From JBQTHD01 sp052390275 (lineage in GTDB: Bacteria; Actinomycetota; Acidimicrobiia; Acidimicrobiales; AC-14): a stretch of 64,000 bases of DNA. Below are positions 1-8,398 of the stretch, piece by piece. The notes below the pieces were generated by a model, which was given only the letters and a program-made list of their open reading frames with translations, had not been told where the DNA came from and did not search any database. Location: positions 1-64,000 of the forward strand of contig JBQTHD010000002.1 in assembly GCA_052390275.1 (NCBI GenBank). Direction: 5' to 3'. A program made the position numbers and the translations under genes. Each line of letters begins with the position of its first letter. Position 1 is the stretch's first letter.

Positions 1-110
1 GGTCCGAAGGTGCGAGGTCCGAAGGTGCGAGGTCCGAAGGTGCGAGGTCCGAAGGTGCGAGGTCCGAAGGTGCGAGGTCCGAAGGTGCGAGGTCCGAAGG
101 TGCGAGGTCC
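1..110. repeat. 15-bp tandem repeat array
   Basis: About seven near-perfect copies of a 15-bp unit (ggtccgaaggtgcga) start at base 1, so the array may continue to the left. On the minus strand it is read in frame as the pentapeptide LAPSD, forming the C-terminal tail of the PspC-domain protein. Because the period is a multiple of three, gain or loss of a copy would change tail length without shifting the frame. Confidence 0.97.
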
Positions 111-799
111 GAGGGCGGACTCCCTGAGGCCAGCCATTGGGGACCGCCGGCCACCACCGGGCCGACCACAGGGTCGGTACGGAGGGCGGGGGAGGACCAG
201 GGGTGGTCGGTGGTGAAGGGCTCACCGCCCGGCCGGGGGGGCCCCGGGGGAGGAGGGGGAACCGGGCTGGCGGAGGTCGGCGGCCGGCGGTCGAGCCGGG
301 CCAGCCAGATCACCCCTCCGATCACCGCCGCCAGGGAAGCCACCTTGATCATCAGTTCGAAGGGGAACCAGAACCAGGGGCCGGGCAGGTCGAAGTCGCC
401 GTCGAAGCCGTCCCAGCCGGACCGGTCCAGCCCGAACCCGCCGATCAGCGTCAGCGCACCGAACAACACCAGGGCCCCGGCCAACACCTGCCGGACCCGC
501 TCGGGTTGGGGCGCCCTCAGGTTGGAGATGGCCGCCTCACCCCCGTCGTCGGGGGGGAGAAGGGCCCAGGCCGCCAGATAGAGGAGAACGCCGGGGCCGC
601 CCATGGCCAGGACCACGAAGGCGATGCGCACGATGATCGGGTCGATCCCGAAATAGCCGGCCAGGCCGCCGGCGACCCCGCCCACCACCTTGGACGAGGT
701 GCTGCGCTCCAGGCGTCGCGGGCCGGGCGACCCCGGGCCCTGCGAGCCCCATCCCGCCGTTCCCACGCCCGAATCCGCTCCCCGCCCCTGGTCGCTCAT
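1..799 (-). CDS. PspC-domain membrane protein (3' end outside window)
   Basis: The reading frame opens at an ATG (797-799) and stays free of stops to the left edge, so the C-terminus is missing. After about 35 polar residues comes a typical PspC domain (around residues 35-85) with the signature GGVAGGLAGYFGIDP and a hydrophobic helix ending in AAWALLP. Two further membrane helices follow (about residues 105-125 and 150-170). The rest is a Pro/Gly-rich tail ending in repeated LAPSD pentapeptides. PspC proteins sense or answer envelope stress. This gene is divergent from a sensor kinase that also begins with a PspC domain, so both probably belong to one envelope-stress system. The disordered repeat tail is not part of the normal family architecture. 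Confidence 0.85.
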   Translation of the reverse strand, partial: MSDQGRGADSGVGTAGWGSQGPGSPGPRRLERSTSSKVVGGVAGGLAGYFGIDPIIVRIAFVVLAMGGPGVLLYLAAWALLPPDDGGEAAISNLRAPQPERVRQVLAGALVLFGALTLIGGFGLDRSGWDGFDGDFDLPGPWFWFPFELMIKVASLAAVIGGVIWLARLDRRPPTSASPVPPPPPGPPRPGGEPFTTDHPWSSPALRTDPVVGPVVAGGPQWLASGSPPSDLAPSDLAPSDLAPSDLAPSDLAPSDLAPSDLAPSD

Positions 800-1092
800 G
801 ATCGGGTCCCGACGTCCCGGCGGGCGGATCGGAACGCTCGTGCTGCTGGCGGTCGACCGTGCTGAATCTTCATGGCCTCATCCAAGCGATCCTCGGTCGC
901 CGGGACAATCGGGGTGATCCCTTACCTGTCCCTGACTCCGGCCTTTCCCACTCAGGGATGCCCGGCATATTGCAGGGCGGGATGGGTCGCCCGACTGGCC
1001 GGCCACGACCTTGACAGTGCGCCGGCGCAGGTGAGCGGGATTGCCGGGGTGAGGAGGTCGCCCGATGGGGCCCGCCTCTGGGATCATGCGGG
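800..1092. other. divergent intergenic region
   Basis: This spacer separates the leftward PspC gene from the rightward PspC-kinase gene and should hold promoters for both. No convincing -35/-10 pair or operator could be picked out by eye. Confidence 0.4.
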
Positions 1093-2685
1093 GTGGCCAT
1101 AGCTCCGCCGGCGGCAGCGTCGGGGTTGAGCGGGGAGGGCGGCCGTCCGCGCCAGGGACGGGTACTGGCCGGCGTGGGCGCATGGATGGCCGCCCGTTTG
1201 GGGATGCCGGTACTGGTGGTGCGGGCCGCGTTGGTGGCTCTCATCTTCGTCGGCGGGGTCGGGGCGGCCATTTACATCCTGGTGTGGATCCTGGTCCCTG
1301 GGCAGGGTCCGCCGGGCTGGACCTCGTCGGGATCCTCGGATCCTCCGACGTCCGCATCGTCCCCATCGTCGGCCCGTTCGAGTCGTCCGGGGAACAGGCC
1401 GGCAGCCTCGTCGGCCGACACCCGCCAGGCCCTGGCCGTGGCCATGGTGGTGGTGGGCCTGCTGCTGATGATCCGGTCGGTCATCCCCTGGTTTGACGAC
1501 GGGCTGGTGTGGCCGGCGGCGGTGGTGGGGGCGGGAATGGTGGTGTTGTGGCGCCAGGTGGACCGCCGCCCCCAGGCCCAGGCCCTGGCCCGCCTGGCTG
1601 GTCGGCGGGACCTGCGGGCGGGGGCCCGGGTGGCGGCCGGGGCCGGCTTGGTGGCCGCGGGGATGGGGCTGTTCCTGGCGGCCAACGACGCCCTGGAGGC
1701 GGCCCGCCAGGGTTTGCTGGCCATCTCCGCGGTGGTGTCGGGGACGGCCCTGGTCTTCGCTCCCTGGTGGGTGAAGCTCGGCCGCGAACTGTCGCGTGAG
1801 CGCGAAGCCCGGATCCGATCCCAGGAGCGGGCCGAGGTGGCGGCCCACATCCACGACTCGGTGCTCCAGACCCTTGCCCTCATCCAGCGCAACTCCACCG
1901 ATGGGCGGGTGGTGGCCAGCCTGGCCCGGCGCCAGGAGCGGGAACTGCGCTCCTGGTTGTTCGGGCGCCCGAGGGATCCCGGTGGCGAGGAGCGGCCATC
2001 CGTGGTGGCCGAGCCTGCGCCAACGGCGCCAGGCGCCGATGGTGGGTTGGTCGCCGACGGCGGGTCGGTCGCGACCCCTGCCGAGGCCGGGCCGCCCGAC
2101 GGGGCCGATCCGGTGGTCTCCGCCGCCGGGAACGTCGGAGTCCTGCGCCCAGCCGCCACCTTGGCGGGATCGGTGGCGGCCATGGCCGCCGACGTAGAGG
2201 ACCGCCACGGGGTCCGCATCGAGGTGGTGTGTGTGGGCGATATCGACACCGACGTCGCCACGGCCGATCCCCCCACGGCCGATCCCGGCAGGGGTGACTC
2301 CGGCAGGGCTGACTCCGGCAGGGGTGACTCCGGCAGGGCTGACTCCGGCAGGGCTGACGCCCGGAGGGCCGATTCCCACACGGCCGGTTTGGCCGACGGC
2401 CTGGAATCCATGGTGGCGGCGGCCCGAGAGGCTCTGGTCAACGCCGCCACCCACTCCGGGGTGACCGATATCTCGGTCTATGTCGAAGTGGAGGTCGACC
2501 GAGTGAGCATCTTCGTCCGGGATCGGGGAAGTGGGTTCGATCCCGAGGCCGTGGCCGATGGGCACAGCGGCATCGTCCATTCGATAGTTGGGCGCATGCA
2601 CCGCCGGGGGGGCCAGGCCCACATCCACACCGGGCCGGGAGGCGGAACCGAGGTGGAGTTGGTGCTGCCCCGGCGACGATTCTGA
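1093..2685 (+). CDS. PspC-domain sensor histidine kinase
   Basis: A GTG start gives 530 residues. An N-terminal PspC segment (about residues 25-70) contains a membrane helix ending in YILVWILVPG, followed by three more hydrophobic helices up to about residue 225. The kinase core has the NarL-family H-box AAHIHDSVLQTLALIQ with the probable phosphorylated His at residue 254. An HATPase domain ends the protein (N-box REALVNAATHSG, G-box RDRGSGFDP). The ATP-binding domain is interrupted just before its N-box by about 40 residues of Asp-Ser-Gly-Arg repeats encoded by a 15-bp tandem array. The stop overlaps the ATG of the response regulator (TGATG), so the two are translationally coupled. Membrane sensing of envelope stress is inferred from the PspC module. 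Confidence 0.88.
   Translation: MAIAPPAAASGLSGEGGRPRQGRVLAGVGAWMAARLGMPVLVVRAALVALIFVGGVGAAIYILVWILVPGQGPPGWTSSGSSDPPTSASSPSSARSSRPGNRPAASSADTRQALAVAMVVVGLLLMIRSVIPWFDDGLVWPAAVVGAGMVVLWRQVDRRPQAQALARLAGRRDLRAGARVAAGAGLVAAGMGLFLAANDALEAARQGLLAISAVVSGTALVFAPWWVKLGRELSREREARIRSQERAEVAAHIHDSVLQTLALIQRNSTDGRVVASLARRQERELRSWLFGRPRDPGGEERPSVVAEPAPTAPGADGGLVADGGSVATPAEAGPPDGADPVVSAAGNVGVLRPAATLAGSVAAMAADVEDRHGVRIEVVCVGDIDTDVATADPPTADPGRGDSGRADSGRGDSGRADSGRADARRADSHTAGLADGLESMVAAAREALVNAATHSGVTDISVYVEVEVDRVSIFVRDRGSGFDPEAVADGHSGIVHSIVGRMHRRGGQAHIHTGPGGGTEVELVLPRRRF
2266..2375 (+). repeat. 15-bp in-frame repeat inside sensor kinase
   Basis: About seven degenerate copies of a unit like ggctgactccggcag lie in frame within the kinase gene. 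They encode alternating GDSGR and ADSGR pentapeptides at residues 392-428. They sit in a loop of the HATPase domain where related kinases normally have only a few residues. Confidence 0.9.
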
Positions 2686-3539
2686 TGCCGGGGGCTCTGG
2701 CCGATCACGGGGACCTTTCGGGCGGGGCTGATCGACCGGCCGGGCAGGGGGGAGCGGATCCGACAGGTGTGGCCGGGCCGGCCGGAGAGGACCACGGGGG
2801 CGTCGGGTCGGTGGTGGGCCAGGCGGGGCGCCGTATCCGGGTGTTCCTGGTCGACGATCACCCGCTGGTGCTGGCAGGGGTCAATGCCGAGTTGGCCGAC
2901 CAGGTTGACGTCGTCGGCCAGGCATCGGAGGTGGACGCAGCCATCGAGATGATCGGTGAACGCCAGCCCGACGTTGTTCTGTTGGACGTGCACATGCCCG
3001 GCGGCGGCGGCCGGGCGGTGATCGAGGGGGTGGCCACCGACCATCCCCATATCCGCTTCCTGGCCCTGTCGGTCTCGGACGCGGCGAGCGACGTCATCGA
3101 GGTGATCCGGGCCGGAGCCCGGGGTTATGTGACCAAAACCATCTCCGGCCCTGAGTTGATCGATGCGGTCACCCGGGTGGCCGCCGGCGACGCCGTCTTC
3201 TCCCCCCGCCTGGCCGGCTTCGTCCTCGACGCCTTCTCGAACAGTCAGCCACCGCCCCCGGGGGCGTCGACATCCGATCAAGTCGGCCAGGGCGGCTACG
3301 CGGGAGCACTCGGCGCTTCGGGTCCCTCGGGAATCGACCCGGAACTCGACATCCTGACCGCCCGGGAACGAGAGGTCCTTCGCCTCATAGCGCGGGGCTA
3401 CGCCTACAAAGAGGTGGCCACCCGCCTGGGCATCTCCGCCAAAACGGTCGAGTCCCACGTGTCCGCCGTCCTGCGCAAACTCCAACTCTCCAACCGCCAC
3501 CAACTCACCCGCTGGGCCACCGACCGCCGCATCCTGTAG
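2685..3539 (+). CDS. NarL/FixJ-family response regulator
   Basis: This protein of 284 residues has a receiver domain and a LuxR-type helix-turn-helix. The receiver begins near residue 48 (IRVFLVDDHPLV), has the phospho-acceptor Asp101 in LLDVHMPG and the conserved Lys in GYVTKTIS. A flexible linker of about 30 residues leads to the DNA-binding domain (TAREREVLRLIARG, then SAKTVESHVSAVLRKL). The first 45 residues are low-complexity and may not be conserved; the ATG overlapping the kinase stop is taken as the start because of the coupling. It is the cognate partner of the PspC-domain kinase. Confidence 0.92.
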   Translation: MPGALADHGDLSGGADRPAGQGGADPTGVAGPAGEDHGGVGSVVGQAGRRIRVFLVDDHPLVLAGVNAELADQVDVVGQASEVDAAIEMIGERQPDVVLLDVHMPGGGGRAVIEGVATDHPHIRFLALSVSDAASDVIEVIRAGARGYVTKTISGPELIDAVTRVAAGDAVFSPRLAGFVLDAFSNSQPPPPGASTSDQVGQGGYAGALGASGPSGIDPELDILTAREREVLRLIARGYAYKEVATRLGISAKTVESHVSAVLRKLQLSNRHQLTRWATDRRIL

Positions 3540-3606
3540 ATGGAGCCCGCTGCCGGGCCATCGGGGGCAATTGACCAATGCGTGGTCCCGTTCAAGGCTG
3601 GGCGTA

Positions 3607-4023
3607 TCAGGGCGGGCCGAGGTAACGGGAAAAGGCGGTGGCGAACTCGTTGAGATCTGACAACCCTCGTTGCAGCGCAGCATGGACGAGCAGGTCGTCG
3701 ACGTCGTCGTAGAGGTGGACGAGTCGGTTGCGCAATCCCGCCAGCGATTGCATTCGCGCCACCAAATCTGCATCGAGCACGCTGTGCTCGCCCAACCGGC
3801 TGAAGGCCTGGCGGAACTCCGTTGCCGGCACCCAACCCTGGGACGCGATCAGGTGGTTGGCCAGGTCGATGCACGTCTGTGCGCTGGCCTGGACGAGGTA
3901 GCGGCCCTCGTAGGAATGGTCGATCACGTACGCGTCAGCGTTCTCCTCGGCCAGGACCTGCAAGCGATCCAGATAGTGACCAAGGGAGGCGAGCTTTGAT
4001 CGGACTCGGCCGAGATCGACCAC
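3607..4023 (-). CDS. hepT: HepT-like HEPN ribonuclease toxin
   Basis: This protein of 138 residues starts with GTG two bases after the stop of the nucleotidyltransferase gene. It is a small all-helical HEPN/DUF86 protein. The catalytic signature R-x4-H-x-Y is intact as RNRLVHLY (R98, H103, Y105). HepT toxins cleave RNA and are silenced when their MntA partner adds AMP to the Tyr of this motif. Gene order (antitoxin first, toxin second) and tight spacing match type VII HepT/MntA modules. Confidence 0.9.
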   Translation of the reverse strand: MVDLGRVRSKLASLGHYLDRLQVLAEENADAYVIDHSYEGRYLVQASAQTCIDLANHLIASQGWVPATEFRQAFSRLGEHSVLDADLVARMQSLAGLRNRLVHLYDDVDDLLVHAALQRGLSDLNEFATAFSRYLGPP

Positions 4024-4024
4024 T

Positions 4025-4471
4025 TCAGGATGAACCAGGGGCAGCGCCCTCGATGGCGCCCGAGGACACCAGGCCGTTCTCCGCTACGGCCGAGAGGAAC
4101 GCCCGGTCCATCACCCGAAGGCCGGGCCGGACGTCCTCCCAGCGGCTCTGGGTGAGGACGACAGTCTGTACCCGCAGCGCCTCGTCATCGCTGAGAACCA
4201 CCCGGCCGGTGAGGACGATGCGGGCCTGGAGTTCAAGGGAGGCCCGGCGGAAATCGACGAGATCGACAGCGGCGGGAAGGAGATCTTCCAGGATCCCGGT
4301 GAGTTGCGAAAGCTCCAGCAGGTCCAGCGGTGGACGATCGTCAGCGGTGAGCAGCGCCAGGTCGATGTCGGAGCGGGGGCCCGCCGTGCCGGTCACCTGA
4401 CTACCGAACATCCAGGTCACCGCCACCCCCGCTTGGCGCAGGGCCAGGCGCACCGCTTCGGGGACCTCCAT
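4025..4471 (-). CDS. mntA: MntA-like antitoxin nucleotidyltransferase
   Basis: Beginning at ATG 4469-4471, the product has 148 residues. It carries the minimal nucleotidyltransferase signature GS-x10-D-x-D (GSQVTGTAGPRSDIDLALL), followed by a third Asp in AAVDLVDFRRAS. This is the MNT fold of type VII antitoxins, which AMPylate the HepT toxin. A longer in-frame extension upstream to 4801 exists, but it is Arg/Pro-rich, unlike the family and overlaps the next gene, so the internal ATG is preferred. Confidence 0.9.
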   Translation of the reverse strand: MEVPEAVRLALRQAGVAVTWMFGSQVTGTAGPRSDIDLALLTADDRPPLDLLELSQLTGILEDLLPAAVDLVDFRRASLELQARIVLTGRVVLSDDEALRVQTVVLTQSRWEDVRPGLRVMDRAFLSAVAENGLVSSGAIEGAAPGSS

Positions 4472-4693
4472 CGGGTCAGCGTACGTCGCCCTCCGCTCCA
4501 ATCGATCCCCTGCCGACCCTCGGAACGCGCAGCCCTTCCACATCTGCGTGGGCCGAGCGACGTGATGCACAGGTTGCCATGGCGGAGGTTTTCGCGAGGG
4601 ATCTCCAGCACCGAAGCCGACGGGCATCTCGTCATCCTCTGGGACGCGGCGAACGTGCTGAAGAGCGCAATTCCGAAGAGTATGGTCCTCAGT

Positions 4694-4951
4694 ATGGCGA
4701 CGAAGAAGGTGACTGTCACTTTGGACGAGGATGCGGTAGCGCGGGTGAGGGCTCTGGTAGAGGCTGGTTCGGCCTCCAGCGTGTCCGCCTTCGTACAGCA
4801 CGCCGTTTCCTTGGCCCTTGAAGATGTTGCCGCCTGGGGAGCGCTACTGACTCAGTCGCTGAACGAAACCGGCGGCGACCTGTCCGACGAGGAACGAGCC
4901 TGGGCGGATCGGATCCTGGCCGGTCCGGGCCCGGAGGCCTCAGCCGCCTGA
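4694..4951 (+). CDS. ribbon-helix-helix antitoxin
   Basis: This small protein of 85 residues begins MATKKVTVTLDEDAVARVR, a strand-helix pattern typical of ribbon-helix-helix DNA-binding antitoxins. The acidic C-terminal half is expected to wrap the toxin. Its TGA overlaps the ATG of the PIN-domain gene by one base, the usual antitoxin-toxin arrangement. It should repress its own promoter in the 220-bp spacer shared with mntA. An in-frame upstream extension to 4304 is antisense to mntA and is rejected. Confidence 0.82.
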   Translation: MATKKVTVTLDEDAVARVRALVEAGSASSVSAFVQHAVSLALEDVAAWGALLTQSLNETGGDLSDEERAWADRILAGPGPEASAA

Positions 4952-5328
4952 TGGCGGGAGTGACGTTCGACGCCGGCGGCCTCATTGCCGTTGAGCGCGC
5001 GAACCGCCAAGTTCTGGTCCTGTTAAGCCGAGCCCGGGAGACGGCAAGCCCGATATCGATTCCGGCCACGGCCCTGGCCCAGGCCATCCGCGCTCCCGAG
5101 CGCCAGGTTCGAATCGCTCGCTTGCTTCGTCAACCCACGGCGCAGGTCATTGCGCTGGGGCGGGCGGACGCAACCGCGGTGGGTCGCCTCCTGGCCGTCA
5201 GCGGCACGACGGACGTGGTCGATGCCCACGTCGTGGTGTGTGCCCGACGTCACGACCAGGCGGTGATCACCACCGACGGGGGCGACTTGCGGCGTCTCGA
5301 TCCCACGCTTTCAATTGTCGACGTCTGA
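4951..5328 (+). CDS. vapC: PIN-domain toxin (VapC-like)
   Basis: This protein of 125 residues has the PIN-fold acidic residues: Asp in TFDAGGLIAVER near the N-terminus, Asp in TTDVVDAHVVV and Asp in VITTDGGDLRRL. PIN toxins are Mg-dependent ribonucleases acting on tRNA or rRNA. The start codon overlaps the antitoxin stop. The N-terminal motif differs slightly from canonical VapC (DTNVLL type), so the exact subfamily is uncertain. Confidence 0.85.
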   Translation: MAGVTFDAGGLIAVERANRQVLVLLSRARETASPISIPATALAQAIRAPERQVRIARLLRQPTAQVIALGRADATAVGRLLAVSGTTDVVDAHVVVCARRHDQAVITTDGGDLRRLDPTLSIVDV

Positions 5329-5343
5329 CGAAAGCGGGCCGCG

Positions 5344-6858
5344 CTATCCGGCGACAGCCGCGGGTTTGCGGGTGACCTGGACGGGGAGGCGGCGGCGGGC
5401 GTCGGCGAAGGCGACGTTGAGGGCTTCCTGGGCGGGGGCGGCGCTGGCGGCCAGGAGGCCGGCGATGTCCTCCTTGGCCGCCTCGTAGCCGGCGTCGGTG
5501 GAACAGGTGGGGTTGCGGTAGCGCATGGCGTAGTTGAAGTTGGCCGTGGTCAGCGCCCCCTGGAAGATGGCTTCGCGGCCCCGAGCGGTGCGCTTGAACC
5601 GTCGCCACCGGCGGGCCGGGGCATAGAAGCGCCGGTAGGCCCGGGCCAGGCCCGTCTCCAGGTCCTCCGGGGTCATTCCCGTCGGCTGGAAGACGCAGCG
5701 GTACATGTTGTAGCGGCGCCAGTCGAAGGTGGTGATGCGGTCGTCGGAGAGCATTCGGGCGTAGGTGGCTGTGCCCGGGTAGGGCGTGAGGATGGAGAAG
5801 TGGGCCACATCCACCCCGATGGCGTCGACGAAGTCCACCGTCTCGTCAAAGGTTTCCACCCGGTCGTGGTCGAACCCGAAGATGAACCCGCCCTCGATGC
5901 CCACGCCTCGGGCGTGGACCTTGGCCACCAACTCGCCGTACTCGCTCGGCCGGTTCTTCTTGTTGCATTCGATGAGAACCTCGCGGCTAACGCCCTCGAA
6001 GCCGATGAACATGGTTCGCAGCCCGGACCGTGCGGCCAGGTCCAGGAGTTTGGTGTCGCGGGCCAGGCCAATGGAGGCCTGAGCGCCCCAGCGGACCTTG
6101 ACTCCGGACTCGAGAATGGCCTCGGACAACTGCCCACAAAAGTCCAGGTCTGCTGCCAAGTCGTCGTCCAGGAAGAACACATAGGCAAACTCGCCCAAAT
6201 GTTGCCCGGCTTTCTTCAGTACCCGGATCTCCTCCAGGATGCGGTCGGTTGAACTGTGGCGGCTGCCCCGGCCATTGATGCGGATTACCGAGCAGAAGTC
6301 GCAGTTGAACCGACATCCCCGAGTGGTCTGGAGGGTGTTGAGGGGGGCATACCGGGTGAGGGGCCATTTGGCGACGATGTCGGCCCATTCGTGGTTCATT
6401 GGTACGGCTTCCATGCCCTGCCACTGGCCGGAGTACAACTGCTTGAGTTGTCCGGCGGCGGCATCGGCCAGGACGGTGGCGAAGATGCCGTCTGCCTCGC
6501 CCGAGACCACCGTGTCGGCGTGGCGCAGGGCCTCGGTGGGCAGCAGGGAGGCATGGACGCCGCCCAGAGCCACCGGCACGCCCCGGGCCCGGTAGGTGTC
6601 GGCCAGGCGGTAGGCGGCCGGGGCGATGGAGGTCCAAACGGTGATGGCGGCCAGATCGGGCCGCTCGGTGGGCATGGGGTCGTAGTTGAGGTCCACCACC
6701 TTGGCCTCCCACCCGGCCCGGCGGGCGTGGGCGGCCAGCACGAGCAGCGCCATGGGGGGCATGCGGTGCCCGAAGGTCTGATGGATGCCGGTCCCCCCCC
6801 ATTTGGGGATCAGCAGATGGACCAGAGGCTGACGACGAAGTCCCTGCATGTCGGCCAC
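5344..6858 (-). CDS. B12-binding radical SAM protein
   Basis: This protein of 504 residues starts with GTG at 6858 (an ATG nine bases further in is an alternative). The first 140 residues resemble a cobalamin-binding Rossmann domain (VALGGVHASLLPTEA). The radical SAM core has the cluster motif C-x3-C-x2-C (CRFNCDFC, Cys182/186/189), followed by FFLDDDLAAD and GFIFGFDHD. The last 120 residues are basic and helical. Such proteins perform methyl transfer or C-C rearrangement on unreactive carbons, often in lipid or secondary metabolism. The substrate is unknown. The start lies two bases after the P450 stop, so the two are co-transcribed and may act on one molecule. Confidence 0.88.
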   Translation of the reverse strand: MADMQGLRRQPLVHLLIPKWGGTGIHQTFGHRMPPMALLVLAAHARRAGWEAKVVDLNYDPMPTERPDLAAITVWTSIAPAAYRLADTYRARGVPVALGGVHASLLPTEALRHADTVVSGEADGIFATVLADAAAGQLKQLYSGQWQGMEAVPMNHEWADIVAKWPLTRYAPLNTLQTTRGCRFNCDFCSVIRINGRGSRHSSTDRILEEIRVLKKAGQHLGEFAYVFFLDDDLAADLDFCGQLSEAILESGVKVRWGAQASIGLARDTKLLDLAARSGLRTMFIGFEGVSREVLIECNKKNRPSEYGELVAKVHARGVGIEGGFIFGFDHDRVETFDETVDFVDAIGVDVAHFSILTPYPGTATYARMLSDDRITTFDWRRYNMYRCVFQPTGMTPEDLETGLARAYRRFYAPARRWRRFKRTARGREAIFQGALTTANFNYAMRYRNPTCSTDAGYEAAKEDIAGLLAASAAPAQEALNVAFADARRRLPVQVTRKPAAVAG

Positions 6859-6859
6859 G

Positions 6860-8197
6860 TTATGCCTGCCGGGGCACCGGTGAGAAGGCCACTTCCAGGG
6901 CCTTGACCCCCCGGATGACGAAGTGGTCCCGCCACACCGGTCGGGTGGTGATCAACTCCAGGTTTCGCAGCCGTCCCAGGATGGCGGCGAAGGCCTCCTG
7001 GGCCTCGATCCGGGCCAGGGCCGCCCCCAGGCAGAAGTGGGGCCCGCCCCCGAAGGCCAGGTGGCGATTGGGGGATCGGGTCACGTCCAAATGGTCGGGA
7101 TTAGCGAAAGCGTCGGGATCCCGGTTGGCCGCTCCCAGCACCACCGCCAGTTGCTGGCCCGCTCCAATTCTCTGGCCGCCCACTTCCACCTCGGTGGTGG
7201 CGATTCGCGCGGTGACGTGCACCGGTGAGTCGTACCGGGCCAACTCCTCGACCCCGGTGCGCAGCAGGCCGGGATCGGCCTGTAGGCGGGCGAGTTGGTC
7301 GGGATGGCGCAGCAGGGCCAGCATCCCGTTGCCCACCATGTTCATGGTCGTCTCGAACCCGGCCACGAACAACAGGGTGATGGTGGTCAACAATTCAGCC
7401 CGGCTCAGCCGGTCGGCCCCGTTCGTCCCGGCGGGGCCACTTGGTGGGGTGGAGCGATCGGTATGCGCCCCGCCGGACGAGCCCGACGGGCCGGACGAGC
7501 CCGCCCCGGTGGGCAACTGGCCGGCGTCGGCCACGGCGATGAGGGCGCTGAGCAGGTCGTCGCGCGGCGAGGTCGACCGCTCCGCCACCAGATCGTTGAA
7601 GTAGCCGAACAGGTGCATCCCCGCCACCAGGCCCTTGTTCTGGGCCTCCCGGTCCAGGTAGCCGTCGAGCAGGCGGGAGGAGTCGGCCGCCCAACCCTTG
7701 AACTGCTCCCGATCCGACGCCGGGACGCCCAGCAACTCGCAGATCACGATGGTGGGCAGCGGGTAGGCCAGGTCCGCCAGGACGTCGAAGTGACCCTGGT
7801 CGATGACGGCATCGATGAGCCCGTCGACGATCTGAGCCACCCGGGGCCGCAGCGAGTCGACCATCCGGGGGGTGAAGGCCTGGCTGACCAGGCCCCGCAG
7901 GCGGGTGTGATCGGGAGGGTCGAGGAACATCATCAGGCTGGACCCCGCCTGGCGGACGATGGAGTCCCGACGGGGGTCGGCGTCGGCCAACCAGATCGGA
8001 CTGGTGGAGAACCGGGGGTCGCGAAGCACGGCGCTGGCGTGGTCGTGGCGGGTGAGAACCCAGGTGCCGTCCGGGGCCCGATGGACGGGCTCGCGCTCCC
8101 GGATGAAGGCATAGGCCGGGTAGGGATCCGGCCGGCTCTCGGCCAGCATGGGGCTGGTCATCCCCGCCTCGGCCAGTTGCGTGGCCAGATCGGTCAT
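6860..8197 (-). CDS. cytochrome P450
   Basis: This soluble bacterial P450 of 445 residues starts at ATG 8195-8197. It shows the oxygen-binding I-helix (LFVAGFETTMN), the ExxR motif (EELARYDSPVH) and the heme loop FGGGPHFCLGAALAR with the axial Cys. About 35 residues of Gly/Ser/Pro-rich sequence are inserted between the H and I helices (7400-7510), where relatives have a short loop. It is the first gene of a pair with the radical SAM protein, spaced by one base. Redox partners and substrate are not encoded nearby. Confidence 0.93.
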   Translation of the reverse strand: MTDLATQLAEAGMTSPMLAESRPDPYPAYAFIREREPVHRAPDGTWVLTRHDHASAVLRDPRFSTSPIWLADADPRRDSIVRQAGSSLMMFLDPPDHTRLRGLVSQAFTPRMVDSLRPRVAQIVDGLIDAVIDQGHFDVLADLAYPLPTIVICELLGVPASDREQFKGWAADSSRLLDGYLDREAQNKGLVAGMHLFGYFNDLVAERSTSPRDDLLSALIAVADAGQLPTGAGSSGPSGSSGGAHTDRSTPPSGPAGTNGADRLSRAELLTTITLLFVAGFETTMNMVGNGMLALLRHPDQLARLQADPGLLRTGVEELARYDSPVHVTARIATTEVEVGGQRIGAGQQLAVVLGAANRDPDAFANPDHLDVTRSPNRHLAFGGGPHFCLGAALARIEAQEAFAAILGRLRNLELITTRPVWRDHFVIRGVKALEVAFSPVPRQA

Positions 8198-8398
8198 GGC
8201 TTCACCATCCCACGCTCCGGCGGTATTCGGGCACGCGGGCGAGGGGTCCACCCGGTCTTTCCGTGCCGGCCCGGCCGTCAACGCGCCAGACATTGGGAGT
8301 CGCAGGGCAATCTCGGGAAGCCGGCAAAAGGCTCCGGTCGGGGCGATGGGTGGTCAAGGCCGGGTCCGGGTGATGATCAGGGGCGTGGAGGCGGCGGC
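8198..8398. other. divergent intergenic region
   Basis: This 200-bp spacer separates the leftward P450 operon from the rightward acyltransferase gene and must hold both promoters. No specific site was recognised. Confidence 0.4.

Noticed and set aside
1..110. CRISPR array
   Set aside because: Units are directly adjacent without spacers and are read in frame in a coding region.
1084..2628. Antisense frame of about 500 codons over the sensor kinase gene
   Set aside because: Mostly repeats of Gly-Val-Ser-Pro-Ala from the 15-bp array and no conserved motif; the plus strand has a complete kinase.
4304..4693. N-terminal extension of the ribbon-helix-helix antitoxin
   Set aside because: Antisense to mntA and not similar to antitoxins; the ATG at 4694 gives the normal family length.
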